A DNA stretch of 64,000 nt from assembly GCA_964551335.1 (NCBI GenBank), contig CAZKCO010000021.1, positions 1 through 64,000 of the forward strand, in the 5' to 3' direction. Source of the stretch: Tunicatimonas sp964551335. GTDB lineage: Bacteria > Bacteroidota > Bacteroidia > Cytophagales > Cyclobacteriaceae. Within the stretch, counting starts at the first letter, position 1. The number at the start of each line of letters is the position of its first letter. Under the pieces are notes generated by a model. That model was given only the letters and a program-made list of their open reading frames with translations. It had not been told where the DNA came from and made no database searches. Made by a program: the position numbers and the translations under genes. Positions 17,615 through 28,031 of this stretch are shown in pieces.

Positions 17615-19297
17615 ATGAAGTTATTCTCTTGCTTCAACAATGAAGCCTTATGGCTGATTGTTGCTATCGGGTTAGCAACTTATTCTTCATTATCCGCTCA
17701 AGAGATAACCCCTCCGAAGCTAGTCCTACAGATCACTGTGGATCAGCTGCGGGGCGACCTTCCGTTTCGGTATCAGAAAAATTTTACCGACGGAGGTTTT
17801 AAGTTACTTATGAATAACGGAGTGTGGTATACTGAAGCCCATCACCCGCACTACGTAACCGAAACGGTAGTGGGGCACGCCACCCTGGCTACCGGCACCT
17901 ACCCTAGCGAGCACGGGATGGTAGGTAACAACTGGTACGATACTAATGAAGAAAATTTTGTGTATTCCGTGAGAGATGAGAACTACCCTATTCTTACTCC
18001 GTCGGATAGTGAGCCGCAGGAAGGCGCCGGTAGTTCGCCCAACACCCTGCTGGTACCCACACTGGCCGATCAGATGTACGAGGCTTCCGGAGGGGCGGCT
18101 AAAGTGTATTCCGTTTCTTTCAAAGACCGGGCCGCGGTTGCTATGGGGGGTAAAAAAGGGAAAGCTTTCTGGTATTCAACGGCTAACGGAAATTTTGTGA
18201 GCAGCACTTACTACTACCAGGAATACCCTCAGTGGGTGAACGAATTTAATGAACAACGGCTGGCCAACCAGTATCACCAGAAAATCTGGGAATTACTTCT
18301 ACCGAACCGTAAGTATGTGAACAAAAAAAGAAAGAAGAAAGAAGAGGTCTATATTGATAGTGTAGGAGGGTTTAATCAAACTTTTCCGCACATTTTTGGA
18401 GATTCAAGTAGTATATACTTCTACCAACTTCTTCCCCTAAGCCCCGTAGGCGATTCGCTCACCGCCCGTTTTGCTAAGGAGCTTATCGTAAATGAACAGC
18501 TGGGCGAAGACGATGTTACTGATTATCTCTCAATAAGCTTCTCTTCTACCGATCGCATCGGGCATATGTTTGGTCCTAACAGTTTGGAATCAGAGGATCA
18601 AATCATCCGGTTGGATGGTATTTTGGCCGACCTGTTCAGCTTTGTTGACGAGCAGGTTGGATTAGACCAGACCCTGGTGGTGCTATCGGCCGACCACGGT
18701 ACAACAGACTGTATATACGAGCAGCTACGCGATAACAAGGAGGCCGTAGAGTTCTACTTTGAGCGGCTTACTCCAACTGTAGAGTCGGAAACGATGCTCA
18801 TGGAAAAATTTGGGGCAGGCACCGGGCAGTTGGTCCGCCTTTATTATTATCCGTTTATCTTTCTCAACCACGATTTTATTAAGGAGAGAGATTTACCATT
18901 AGCCGAAGTAACTGAGGTAGTAGCTTCGGCCATCACCATGTTACCGGGAGTACGTAAGGCCATTCCGGTTAAGCAAATATTGGCGGGTAACGTAGAGGGC
19001 GTAGAAGACTTTGAACGAATACAGCGAAGTGTGCATCCTTCCCGGACGGGCGACATATTTATTGATGTTGACGATAATGCGGTACTCAGGCATTTTAGAG
19101 GAACCGAATGCGCTAACCACAGTACACCCCACGAAAAGAATACCCACGTTCCGGTAGCTTTTCTAGTGAATGGCCGGCAAAGTAGCACTGATCGGAGAAT
19201 CTCGGTCGTCGACGTTGTGCCAACCATTTGTGAGATAGTAGGAATTAAAGCTCCTGCTACGGCCAGCGGAGCGGTGCTAAGCGAAGTTGTTAAATAA
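17615..19297 (+). CDS. Periplasmic alkaline phosphatase, PafA-like (type I phosphodiesterase superfamily)
   Basis: 560 residues with a signal peptide ending SSLSAQ. The metal-binding Asp lies in VLQITVDQLRGD (Asp43). The nucleophile Thr lies in TETVVGHATLATG (82-94, probably Thr84), followed by YPSEHGMVGN. Later metal ligands lie in FSSTDRIGHMFGP and VVLSADHGTTD, and a final His in NHSTPHEKNTHVPVAF. This is the order of the PafA-type phosphate-insensitive monoesterases of Bacteroidota. It would release phosphate from organic esters in the periplasm. No Pho-type regulator is nearby. The gene is divergent from the CotH-like gene with a 72-nt gap. Confidence 0.88.
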   Translation: MKLFSCFNNEALWLIVAIGLATYSSLSAQEITPPKLVLQITVDQLRGDLPFRYQKNFTDGGFKLLMNNGVWYTEAHHPHYVTETVVGHATLATGTYPSEHGMVGNNWYDTNEENFVYSVRDENYPILTPSDSEPQEGAGSSPNTLLVPTLADQMYEASGGAAKVYSVSFKDRAAVAMGGKKGKAFWYSTANGNFVSSTYYYQEYPQWVNEFNEQRLANQYHQKIWELLLPNRKYVNKKRKKKEEVYIDSVGGFNQTFPHIFGDSSSIYFYQLLPLSPVGDSLTARFAKELIVNEQLGEDDVTDYLSISFSSTDRIGHMFGPNSLESEDQIIRLDGILADLFSFVDEQVGLDQTLVVLSADHGTTDCIYEQLRDNKEAVEFYFERLTPTVESETMLMEKFGAGTGQLVRLYYYPFIFLNHDFIKERDLPLAEVTEVVASAITMLPGVRKAIPVKQILAGNVEGVEDFERIQRSVHPSRTGDIFIDVDDNAVLRHFRGTECANHSTPHEKNTHVPVAFLVNGRQSSTDRRISVVDVVPTICEIVGIKAPATASGAVLSEVVK

Positions 19298-19431
19298 ATG
19301 GAGCTATTTTTCACCTCCGATTGAGTACAGTCTAAGACTAGATTGATTTCTGATAGCCCTTGAGTGGGAGGATGTAGATTTTTTTATCTTCTTTGTTGCC
19401 TAACAAAATTAATAGTCAATTATCCAATCTC

Positions 19432-20445
19432 ATGACAAAATATTTACTCTCTCTGCTGAGCTTTTGCCTATGGATTGCCCACTACGGATACGCTCAGCAA
19501 GACTCATTGATCCTTACCAACGGTGATTTTATGGTGGGTGAAGCCAAAGAAATGGATCGAGGTATATTAACCTTCGAGACCGACTACAGCGATAGTGACT
19601 TTAGAATTGAGTGGGAAAAAATAGCCGAGATTTACACTGACACCTACTTTTTAATCACTCTATCTGATGGAAGGCGATTTAATGGAACCATTGCCAGTAC
19701 GGACATTGAAAATGTCCGTATTATCGCTGATAGTGCCATTGCGAATACGCCTAAACAGGATGTAGTTTTTCTAAAGGGGGTAGATTCAGATTTCTGGAGC
19801 AGACTATCAGTCTCATTAGATATTGGATATAGCCGAACGAAAGCAAATAACCTGCAGCAGTTCAGTGTGCGTAGCGCTTTCGGGTTTATTGCCGAGCGAT
19901 GGTCAACCAGTGCCAGTTACAACAATGTCCGTTCGTCGCAAGATGAAATTAATGATATTCAGCGTATGGATGCCGGCATAACCTATCGTTATTTTCTGCC
20001 CCGTGATTGGTATCCATTGGTGCAGATATCCTGGTTATCCAATACCGAACAAAACATAGATTTGCGAACAATTACCAAGTTAGGGCTTGGAAAGTACCTT
20101 ATCCATACCAACCGAACCTACTGGGGAGTGCAGGGAGGAGTTTCATTCAATAACGAAAACTTTTCTAATGAAAACGGAACTCGACAAAGCGGAGAGAGCT
20201 TTTTTGGAACTGAATTGAACATGTATGACATAGGCGACCTAAACCTGCTCACTAATGTGGTGGTTTATCCTAGCTTGACGGAAAGTAGGCGCTTGCGGGT
20301 TGATTATACTTTTGATGCCAAATATGATCTGCCTTTAGATTTTTATTTTAAGCTTGGCTTTACGCTAAACTACGACAATCAGCCGGTAGAAAATGCTAGC
20401 ACTACCGACTACGTTTTTCAAACTACCTTCGGATGGGAGCTATAG
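19432..20445 (+). CDS. DUF481-family outer-membrane beta-barrel protein
   Basis: The ATG at 19432 gives 337 residues with a signal peptide (TKYLLSLLSFCLWIAHYGYAQ). A TTG at 19393 would extend it in frame but would push the signal inward. The N-terminal part (about 25-110) is a small beta domain (LTNGDFMVGEAKEMDRGILTFE). The rest alternates short aromatic strands, as in DUF481 barrels of the YdiY type (SLDIGYSRTKANN, TYRYFLPRDWY, RTYWGVQGGVSFNNENF), and ends in Trp-Glu-Leu. The function of the family is not established. It is probably monocistronic; an inverted repeat GGAGCT/AGCTCC spans its stop codon. Confidence 0.8.
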   Translation: MTKYLLSLLSFCLWIAHYGYAQQDSLILTNGDFMVGEAKEMDRGILTFETDYSDSDFRIEWEKIAEIYTDTYFLITLSDGRRFNGTIASTDIENVRIIADSAIANTPKQDVVFLKGVDSDFWSRLSVSLDIGYSRTKANNLQQFSVRSAFGFIAERWSTSASYNNVRSSQDEINDIQRMDAGITYRYFLPRDWYPLVQISWLSNTEQNIDLRTITKLGLGKYLIHTNRTYWGVQGGVSFNNENFSNENGTRQSGESFFGTELNMYDIGDLNLLTNVVVYPSLTESRRLRVDYTFDAKYDLPLDFYFKLGFTLNYDNQPVENASTTDYVFQTTFGWEL

Positions 20446-20602
20446 TTTGAGCTCCTGTACAAATAACCGATTCTAAGAATTACATCGTGATTCAGTCAGA
20501 TAATCTTATCCGAAGTAGGTTACGCTTGCTGGCTTCAGTTGCATAACCTTATATCCCTTTGCTAGTTAGCTGTATGTATTTAACCAACCAATTGCTAGCA
20601 GC

Positions 20603-21982
20603 ATGAATTATTGCTATACCCTAATCGCCTTTTTCTTATCTTTTTCAGTCTACAGTCAGGGTACTGCCCCCTACTCGCCCGACCAGCAAGCTCCCCCGGC
20701 CGTAGACTTGCGGATGTACAACATTGTAGATGCTGTTTCGGCTGATCGTATTGAGCAGGATATTCGCACGTTGGCCGGTTTTGGTACCCGAAACACCATG
20801 TCGGATACCGTTTCGGACACCCGCGGTATTGGTGCGGCCCGCCGCTGGATTAAAGCGGAGTTTGATAAGATCTCGGAGGAGTGCGGCGGTTGCCTGGAAG
20901 TGTTCTACCAGCATAACCCTACGGAGGAAGGAGCCGGTTCTCGCATTGTGAAGGATGTAGACATCGTAAACGTAGTGGCGATTCAACGGGGTACCGAAAG
21001 TCCTAACCGGATGATTATGATGTCGGGCGATATTGATTCCCGGGCTTCGGATGCTACCAATTACGAAATTGATGCGCCCGGAGCTAACGACAACGCCTCG
21101 GGTATGGCCGGAACTATTGAAGCAGCTCGGGTGCTGACGAAGTACCGATTCCCCACCAGTATTGTCTACGCTGGCCTGGCTGGCGAAGAGCAGGGGTTGT
21201 ACGGTGGTCGTGGCTTGGCAAACCATGCGCAGGAAAATAACTGGGAGATTATCGGAGTGCTGAATAACGACATGATTGGCAATATTGAAGGAGTAGACGG
21301 GGTAATTGATAACCGCACCTTCCGGATCTTCTCCGAGCCGGTACCTCCCACCGAAACTGAAGACGAACGCCGCTTTCGTCGCTTTACCGGAGGGGAAGTG
21401 GATGGTATTTCTCGTCAGCTAGCCCGCTACGTATACCAGATGACTACTACGTACATGCCGGAAATGAACCCAATGATGATTTATCGGTTGGATCGCTTCG
21501 GACGAGGCGGCCACCACCGTCCGTTCAGCGACCTGGGCTTTGCTGGAATTAGAATTATGGAAGCCCACGAAAACTACAACCGTCAGCACCAGGATATCCG
21601 GGTAGAAAATGGTATTGAGTACGGCGACGTGATAGAAGGAGTCAACTTTCCCTACGCCAAGAAGCTTACGGCGGTGAATGCCATCACGCTGGCTGGCCTG
21701 GGCTGGGCACCTCCCGCCCCCGATAGTGTGAAGATTGGCGGAGCCGTACAAGCGTCTACCACGCTGGCCTGGGAAATGAGCGAAGACCCCCAACTAGCCG
21801 GTTACAAAGTGTACTGGCGCGAAACCACCGGCCCCCAGTGGACCTATTCCCGCTACGTGGGCAAAGTAGACCGGCACACGCTGGAAGGGATTGTTATCGA
21901 TAACTTCTACTTCGGAGTAGCCGCCGTGGGCAAAGACGGTAATGAAAGTGTAGTCGTCTTTCCTTCCGGTCTAATCCGCTAA
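20603..21982 (+). CDS. M28-family zinc peptidase with C-terminal fibronectin-III-like domain
   Basis: 459 residues, signal peptide ending SVYSQG. The peptidase core shows GANDNASG (Asp163), AGLAGEEQGLYGG (catalytic and metal Glu) and NNDMIGN. A late His pair sits in RGGHHRPFSDLGFAGIRI. At the position where M28 enzymes usually have the first zinc His (GHxDS), the sequence reads GDIDSR with Asp143; Asp may still ligate metal, and related proteins with this reading may exist. The last 80 residues (PDSVKIGG...DNFYFGVAAVGKDGNES) look like a fibronectin type III domain. It is likely secreted or periplasmic; the substrate is unknown. Confidence 0.88.
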   Translation: MNYCYTLIAFFLSFSVYSQGTAPYSPDQQAPPAVDLRMYNIVDAVSADRIEQDIRTLAGFGTRNTMSDTVSDTRGIGAARRWIKAEFDKISEECGGCLEVFYQHNPTEEGAGSRIVKDVDIVNVVAIQRGTESPNRMIMMSGDIDSRASDATNYEIDAPGANDNASGMAGTIEAARVLTKYRFPTSIVYAGLAGEEQGLYGGRGLANHAQENNWEIIGVLNNDMIGNIEGVDGVIDNRTFRIFSEPVPPTETEDERRFRRFTGGEVDGISRQLARYVYQMTTTYMPEMNPMMIYRLDRFGRGGHHRPFSDLGFAGIRIMEAHENYNRQHQDIRVENGIEYGDVIEGVNFPYAKKLTAVNAITLAGLGWAPPAPDSVKIGGAVQASTTLAWEMSEDPQLAGYKVYWRETTGPQWTYSRYVGKVDRHTLEGIVIDNFYFGVAAVGKDGNESVVVFPSGLIR

Positions 21983-22237
21983 GAACTCATTAGGGTCAAA
22001 TCCGCATCGCCATAGTCTGTCAAGAAGTCATTCTAATATTAGTGGATATTATGCATCGGGTTGTCACCTGAGTCTCTACTCAATCTGAATGCAAAATTAG
22101 TCGAAATACCATACTATATTCTCATGTAGAATTTGTCAAGCGATTAAGGGGTTTAGCTGAAAATCTTATAAACAAACTCAACTATTTTTCGATTTCTTGC
22201 AACAAAAGTGGAGGTGATATAGTATCTGAACTTGATT

Positions 22238-23581
22238 ATGAACCTAACCACTTCCCGAAAAGTAGGTGTGTCACTGCTGCTGCTACTGCATACTCATCTT
22301 GTGATAAGTCAAACTGATACCTTGCCATCGGCTTTTAGCTTAGAGGAGTGTATTCAGTACGCACTAGAGCATCAACCTGTCTTACGACAGTCGCAGATTG
22401 ATGAAGAAATTACCCGAAAAGAGATCGGGGCAAGTCTGGCGGCCTGGCTCCCGCAAGTAAGTGCCGATTTCGATTTCATTGATAATTTAGACAAGCCCAA
22501 CATCGTATTGCCCAACCAGGAAACGGGTGGTTCTCAGGTAATCGAGGTGGGGGTAGCTTTTCAATCTAATGCTGCATTAAACGCCACTCAAACCCTGTTC
22601 AATAACGACGTACGAATTGCTGTTCGTACTGCTTCTACGCTAAAGACGCAGGCCCGGCAAAATACCGTTGCCACCCAAATTGATGTGTTTGTAGGAGTTA
22701 GTCAGACATTTTTTGATCTGGTCATTGCATTAGATCAAATCAGAATCTTAGACCAGGATATCAGTCGCCTACAAAAAAACGTACGAGATGCCCGGAATCG
22801 CTACGAGAGCGGTATTGCCGATAACGTAGATTACAAGCAGGCCACCATTCAATTAAATAATGCGCTCGCTCAGCGGGCTACTACTCAGGAACTGATACCG
22901 TATCGTCGGGCGCTACTTAAACAGCAGATGGGTTATCCGCAAGACCAAACATTAGAGATTGAGTACAACATGGATGCATTACGGTCGGAAGTACTGTCAG
23001 ACACCATACCGGCGTTGGTATTGGAAGACCGAATTGAGTATCGTTTGTTGCAGACTCAGCGTGAGTTACAAGAAGCTGCCATCAGTCGCTATCGCTGGGG
23101 GTTTTTGCCTTCCTTGAATGCTTTTTATAACTACCAATATTCCTACTTTAACGATAATTTTGCTCAGCTTTACGACCGTTCGTTCACTAGTTCTCAGGTA
23201 GGGCTGCGTATGTCAATTCCTCTCATTCAGGGAACGGCCCGGATTAAAAACTTGCAAGCGGCCAAACTTCAGTCGGAGCAACTGGTCTACGAACAACAGC
23301 TCCTAACGGATCAGTTAACTACGGAATATGAGGAAAGCAGGGCCGTTTACCAGGGGGCTTATCAAAACTGGCAACTGCAGCGGGAAAACGAACAGTTAGC
23401 ACAAGAAGTCTACCGTACCATTCAGTTGCAGTACGATGAGGGTATTATCCCCTATATTGAAGTGATCCAGGCCGAGACAGACCTACGGAGTGCGCAGTTA
23501 AATACCAGCAATGCCTTGCTGCAAGTGCTTTCCAGTAAAGTAGATTTGCTGAGGGCATTAGGAATAGTTCCGGTTAACTAA
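22238..23581 (+). CDS. TolC-family outer-membrane efflux channel
   Basis: 447 residues from the ATG at 22238; a TTG at 22232 starts the same frame two codons earlier. After a signal peptide ending LVISQT comes the TolC opening SLEECIQYALEHQPVLRQSQ. Two repeated halves of alpha-helical barrel follow, with RNRYESGIADNVDYKQA and QLQYDEGIIPYIEVIQAETDL as the conserved helix turns. It would form the outer-membrane exit of the pump encoded by the next two genes. A GGAGGTGA stretch at 22211-22218 lies too far from the ATG (over 20 nt) to be a normal ribosome site. Confidence 0.94.
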   Translation: MNLTTSRKVGVSLLLLLHTHLVISQTDTLPSAFSLEECIQYALEHQPVLRQSQIDEEITRKEIGASLAAWLPQVSADFDFIDNLDKPNIVLPNQETGGSQVIEVGVAFQSNAALNATQTLFNNDVRIAVRTASTLKTQARQNTVATQIDVFVGVSQTFFDLVIALDQIRILDQDISRLQKNVRDARNRYESGIADNVDYKQATIQLNNALAQRATTQELIPYRRALLKQQMGYPQDQTLEIEYNMDALRSEVLSDTIPALVLEDRIEYRLLQTQRELQEAAISRYRWGFLPSLNAFYNYQYSYFNDNFAQLYDRSFTSSQVGLRMSIPLIQGTARIKNLQAAKLQSEQLVYEQQLLTDQLTTEYEESRAVYQGAYQNWQLQRENEQLAQEVYRTIQLQYDEGIIPYIEVIQAETDLRSAQLNTSNALLQVLSSKVDLLRALGIVPVN

Positions 23582-23601
23582 TTTATCCATCCGTCTAATT
23601 T

Positions 23602-24726
23602 ATGAAGCGATATATCATCATAGTCATACTAGCCGGGGCAGCTTGCCAGTCCTCGCAAGGGCCACCCCCGAGTCCGCCTCCGCCAGTAACGGTGCAATCA
23701 GTAGACGAAGAAGTAGTAACATACTTTGATAGTTATCCGGGTACGGTAGTGTCATTAGAAGAAGTACAGTTGCGTTCGGAAATTACGGGTTACGTCACCA
23801 ATATCTACTTTGAAGATGGCGAGCAAGTAAAGAAGGGGCAAAAGTTATACGAGATCAATCCGCGTATCTACCGCGCTGAGTACAATCAGGCGCAGGCGAA
23901 TGTGCAGCGAGCCGAGGCTAATTACCAGCAAGCCAAACGCGATGCCGAACGGTTCGCCCGACTTTACGAACAGGATGCTATTGCCGAACAACGCTACGAG
24001 AACGCTCAAACAACGCTGGAAAGCGCTAAAACAGAACTTGAGGCCGCCAAAGCATCGGCGGAAGTAGCTCGTACTAATTTGCAATTTTCTTCCATCAACG
24101 CCCCAATTTCAGGAACTATCGGTATCACTCAGGCCGAATTAGGAGATTTAGTCACCGCTGGCCAAACCCTCCTGAACGTACTTTCGCAGGATGACCCAAT
24201 TGCGGTAGATGTTGACGTAAACGAAAAGGAGCTGCCGGGGCTATTGCGGCTGATGGAGTCAACCGATCCCCAGGATTCTGTTTTCTCGCTGGTACTGCCC
24301 GACGGCTCAAGTTACGAACACTATGGTTCTGATTTACTGATTGACCGAGCGGTAAATCGCCAGACCGGTACGATTCGGGTGCGAATCCGGTTTCCGAATG
24401 AGAAGCGATATTTGCGGCCTGGCATGAACTGCAATGTGCGAATTCGTAACCAGAGCAACTCCCCCCAAATGACCATACCGTATATTGCCGTTACCGAACA
24501 GATGAGCGAATACTTCGTGTACGTGTTGGGAGACAGTAGTAAAGTGAGCCAACGCCGGATACAACTGGGCCAGAAAATCAATAATAAAGTAGTAGTAGAA
24601 GAGGGCTTGACCCTGCAAGATACGATTGCCGTGACTGGTATTCAGAAATTAAAAGATGGCACTCAGGTACAGGTAAAAAATACTTACGGTACTTCTCGTA
24701 ACACGGCAATGAGCAATGAGCAATAG
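23602..24726 (+). CDS. RND efflux periplasmic adaptor (membrane fusion protein), lipoprotein
   Basis: 374 residues with a lipobox (ILAGAACQ, Cys15), then a Pro-rich linker. The lipoyl/beta-barrel halves show VVSLEEVQLRSEITGYV and FEDGEQVKKGQKLYEI. A long coiled-coil hairpin (about 95-155, rich in Ala, Glu and Gln) lies between them, and the second lipoyl half reads INAPISGTIGITQAELGD. This is the HlyD/AcrA adaptor layout. It would link the inner-membrane RND pump to TolC. It starts 20 nt after the TolC gene, in the same operon. Confidence 0.95.
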   Translation: MKRYIIIVILAGAACQSSQGPPPSPPPPVTVQSVDEEVVTYFDSYPGTVVSLEEVQLRSEITGYVTNIYFEDGEQVKKGQKLYEINPRIYRAEYNQAQANVQRAEANYQQAKRDAERFARLYEQDAIAEQRYENAQTTLESAKTELEAAKASAEVARTNLQFSSINAPISGTIGITQAELGDLVTAGQTLLNVLSQDDPIAVDVDVNEKELPGLLRLMESTDPQDSVFSLVLPDGSSYEHYGSDLLIDRAVNRQTGTIRVRIRFPNEKRYLRPGMNCNVRIRNQSNSPQMTIPYIAVTEQMSEYFVYVLGDSSKVSQRRIQLGQKINNKVVVEEGLTLQDTIAVTGIQKLKDGTQVQVKNTYGTSRNTAMSNEQ

Positions 24727-24825
24727 AAAGTTGATAATGGAAAATGAATAATTATCAACCGTTTGGCGGAAGCTTTCAATTAGCCACCATCACTTTTAAC
24801 TATCAATTTTCAATTTTCGACTGGT

Positions 24826-27800
24826 ATGATCTCCCGATTTTTTGTAGAACGTCCGAAATTCTCCGTTGTAGTAGGTCTGATACTGACGTTGGTAGGCTTG
24901 TTAGCGTTGAGCACCCTACCTATCAGTCAATATCCTAACATCACACCGCCGATAGCTTCCATCTCGGCCATTTTTACCGGTGCTGATTCCAAAACCGTAG
25001 AAGAAACAGTGACCACTCCTATTGAAATAGAGGTGAATGGCACGCCCGGTATGGACTATATTACCAGCTACAGTACCAGTAGTGGTAATCTTTCGATGAA
25101 TGTTACTTTTGATATTGATGCCGATATTGATATTGCTACGCTGGACGTGCAAAACCGCGTGGGAATTGCCGAGCCCCAACTTCCGCAGGAGGTTTCCCGT
25201 TTGGGAGTAGTCACCCGAAAACGTAACCCCACGCTCTTTATGGTGGTCGGTATCTACTCACCTAACGGTACGCATACCAAAGCCTTTCTGGATAACTACG
25301 CTAAGATTTACGTGCGAGACCGACTATTGCGGGTCAATGGTGTTGGCGACATATTCGCCCGGGCAGAAGATTTCAGTATGCGCGTATGGTTACAACCTGA
25401 TCAACTGGCTCAGTACGGGTTGGCGGCTAATGACGTAGTGGCTGCACTACAGGAGCAGAATGTTCAGGTGTCGGCCGGTACGGTAGGCGCTTCTCCTCAG
25501 CCTCAGGGGCAACCGTTTGAGTACACCGTATTCGTAGAAGGGCGTCTGGGCGAAGCGGAAGAGTTTGAAAATATTATCGTTCGCTCCGACCCCGAAACGG
25601 GTGCGTTAGTATATCTTAAAGATGTAGCCCGGGTGGAGCTGGGTAAGTTTAATTATAGCACGGCCGCATCGTTTATGGACGGGCAGCCTTCGGCTTTTTT
25701 AATTCTGCGGCAGTCGCCGAACAGTAATGCCCTGGAAACGGCTGATCGGGTGTTTGCTGCTTTGGAAGAGCTAAAAGCTGATTTTCCTTCAGATTTGGAT
25801 TACAAGATTCCGTTTGAGGCGGTATCGGTAGTACAGGTATCTATTGCGGAAGTAGTAGAAACCTTGCTCATTGCGCTCTGCCTGGTGGTGTTTGTGATCT
25901 TCTTATTCCTACAGAACTGGCGGGCTACTCTTATTCCGGTACTTACCATTCCGATCTCCATCATAGCAACCTTTGCGTTCTTCGTCCTGCTCGGTTTCTC
26001 GGTGAATACGTTGACATTGTTCGGGTTTGTGCTAGCCATTGGGATTGTGGTGGATGATGCTATCGTGGTGGTAGAAGCCGTAGAAAAATTACTGGAAAAA
26101 GGAAGGCATACTCCCAAGGAGGCTACACTGATGGCAATGAAAGACATTACTGCCCCAATTATCGCCACGTCGTTGATTCTGGCAGCGGTATTCGTTCCGG
26201 TAGGCTTTATCCCGGGCATTATAGGTCGGCTGTACCAGCAATTTGCCGTGACCATTGCTGTTTCCGTACTTCTTTCCACTTTTTTGGCTCTGTCGTTCAC
26301 CCCGGCCCTATGTGCGGTAATTCTAAAGCCTAAGAAAAGTGAAGTTGCCAAAAAGGGCTGGTTGGGTCGCTTTTTCAGCGGATTCAACCGTGGATTTGAT
26401 AAATTGACGCACCATTACGGTATTGGGGTACACAAAGGTATTGCGATCACCCCCGTGGTACTAATTATTTTGCTGGCGTTTTTCGGAGTAACGGGCTTTT
26501 TATTTTCTCAGAAGCCAACCGGGTTTGTACCCACCGAAGACGAAGGACGTTTGTTCGTAACATTTCAGTTACCGGATGCCGCTTCTACCGACAGAACTAT
26601 TGACGTAGCTCATCAGGCAATGGATATGTTGTCAAGTACCGAAGGAGTACAGAGCTTTGCGGCTATTCCCGGTTTGAACGTGATTGACTTCACGCAGCGA
26701 TCCAACACCGGCACAATCTTCTGTAACCTATCCGACTGGGATGAACGGGAGGCTGATTCCTTGCTGGCGGAGAATATCGCCCAAACATTACGGCGAAAGT
26801 TTGCTGATATTGAAGAGGCCAATTTTGTGGTAATCACTCCCCCGCCCATTCCGGGGTTGGGCACCTCTTCGGGATTCTCGTTGGTATTGCAGCAAAAAAA
26901 TACCGAAGATGTAGATGCATTAGCGGACGTTTCGCAGCAGTTTCTGGGCGCACTCAATCAGCGTCCGGAAGTGGCTCAGGCATTTACGTTCTTTACCGCC
27001 AATACTCCCAGTTATCAGGTGAGTATTGACCGGGAAAAAGCCAAGAAGCTGGGAGTATCGCTTACCGAGATATTCTCAACCATGCAAACCCTGATGGGAA
27101 GCCGCTACGTCAACGACTTCACTCGCTACGGACGAAACTTTCGGGTGGTGGCTCAAGCCGATACTTCGTTCAGGACCGATATTAGCGATCTGGGCGACTA
27201 CTACGTGCGTAACCAACAGGGGGGGATGGTACCACTTGGCACCTTTTTGACTTATGAGGTAGCCGAAAGTGCTCCCAGTATCTCGCACTTTAACCTGTTT
27301 CGTTCGGTGGAGATTAACGGCCAACTAGCCCCGGGCTACAGTAGCGGGCAAGTGATAAAAGCTATTGAAGAAGTGGCCGAACAAATATTACCCGCTGGAT
27401 ACGGATTTGAGTATACCGGACTTACCCGGGAGGAAGTGAAAACCGGTAATACGGCGATCTACGTTTTCGCTATTTCCATTATCTTCTCTTTTCTTTTCTT
27501 AACCGCGTTGTACGAAAGTTGGTCAATTCCCTTTTCCATTTTATTATCGGTGCCAGTGGCGAGCTTTGGGGCCATTTTAGCCCTGACCTTAATTCCTTCT
27601 TTAAGCAACAATGTGTACGCGCAGATTGGTCTGATTACCCTGATTGCCCTGGCTGCCAAGAACGCGATTTTGATTGTAGAATACGCCAAAGACCGACTAA
27701 TGGACGGAATGGAACTGGTAGAAGCTACGATGGAAGCAGTCCGGCTACGTTTGCGCCCAGTGGTGATGACCTCCATGGCCTTTATCTTAGGAGTGCTACC

Positions 27801-27996
27801 TCTTGCTTTGGCTTCAGGGGCCGGAGCCGTAGCCCGTCGTACGTTAGGCTGGACTGTGTTTGGCGGCATGTTAGCGGCTACGCTACTCGCTGTTTTTTTC
27901 GTGCCAGTGCTCTACGTGGCCATTACCCGGGTTGCTTACGGTAAGAAAGGGTTGGCTGCTTTGCGAGAAAAAAACAAAGAGGGCCAACCTGCTTGA
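24826..27996 (+). CDS. RND-family multidrug efflux permease (HAE1/AcrB type)
   Basis: 1056 residues, the AcrB length. The first membrane helix starts at residue 1 (MISRFFVERPKFSVV), then a porter domain, a middle helix block and a second porter domain. The proton-relay Asp pair is in GIVVDDAIVVVEAVE; the C-terminal half has GLITLIALAAKNAILIVEYA and ends in the usual FFVPVLYV. With the adaptor and TolC protein it forms a complete tripartite pump; the hydrophobic-amphiphilic branch usually exports drugs, dyes or bile-like compounds. The 99-nt gap from the adaptor holds a GTTGATAAT/ATTATCAAC inverted repeat but no clear terminator. Confidence 0.96.
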   Translation: MISRFFVERPKFSVVVGLILTLVGLLALSTLPISQYPNITPPIASISAIFTGADSKTVEETVTTPIEIEVNGTPGMDYITSYSTSSGNLSMNVTFDIDADIDIATLDVQNRVGIAEPQLPQEVSRLGVVTRKRNPTLFMVVGIYSPNGTHTKAFLDNYAKIYVRDRLLRVNGVGDIFARAEDFSMRVWLQPDQLAQYGLAANDVVAALQEQNVQVSAGTVGASPQPQGQPFEYTVFVEGRLGEAEEFENIIVRSDPETGALVYLKDVARVELGKFNYSTAASFMDGQPSAFLILRQSPNSNALETADRVFAALEELKADFPSDLDYKIPFEAVSVVQVSIAEVVETLLIALCLVVFVIFLFLQNWRATLIPVLTIPISIIATFAFFVLLGFSVNTLTLFGFVLAIGIVVDDAIVVVEAVEKLLEKGRHTPKEATLMAMKDITAPIIATSLILAAVFVPVGFIPGIIGRLYQQFAVTIAVSVLLSTFLALSFTPALCAVILKPKKSEVAKKGWLGRFFSGFNRGFDKLTHHYGIGVHKGIAITPVVLIILLAFFGVTGFLFSQKPTGFVPTEDEGRLFVTFQLPDAASTDRTIDVAHQAMDMLSSTEGVQSFAAIPGLNVIDFTQRSNTGTIFCNLSDWDEREADSLLAENIAQTLRRKFADIEEANFVVITPPPIPGLGTSSGFSLVLQQKNTEDVDALADVSQQFLGALNQRPEVAQAFTFFTANTPSYQVSIDREKAKKLGVSLTEIFSTMQTLMGSRYVNDFTRYGRNFRVVAQADTSFRTDISDLGDYYVRNQQGGMVPLGTFLTYEVAESAPSISHFNLFRSVEINGQLAPGYSSGQVIKAIEEVAEQILPAGYGFEYTGLTREEVKTGNTAIYVFAISIIFSFLFLTALYESWSIPFSILLSVPVASFGAILALTLIPSLSNNVYAQIGLITLIALAAKNAILIVEYAKDRLMDGMELVEATMEAVRLRLRPVVMTSMAFILGVLPLALASGAGAVARRTLGWTVFGGMLAATLLAVFFVPVLYVAITRVAYGKKGLAALREKNKEGQPA

Positions 27997-28031
27997 TAAG
28001 GATAGGTAGATAATAAGTTACAACGCTACTG

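Noticed and set aside
24727..24825. Terminator between adaptor and RND pump genes
   Set aside because: The GTTGATAAT/ATTATCAAC repeat is AT-rich and lacks a T-run; the tripartite pump is expected to be one operon.
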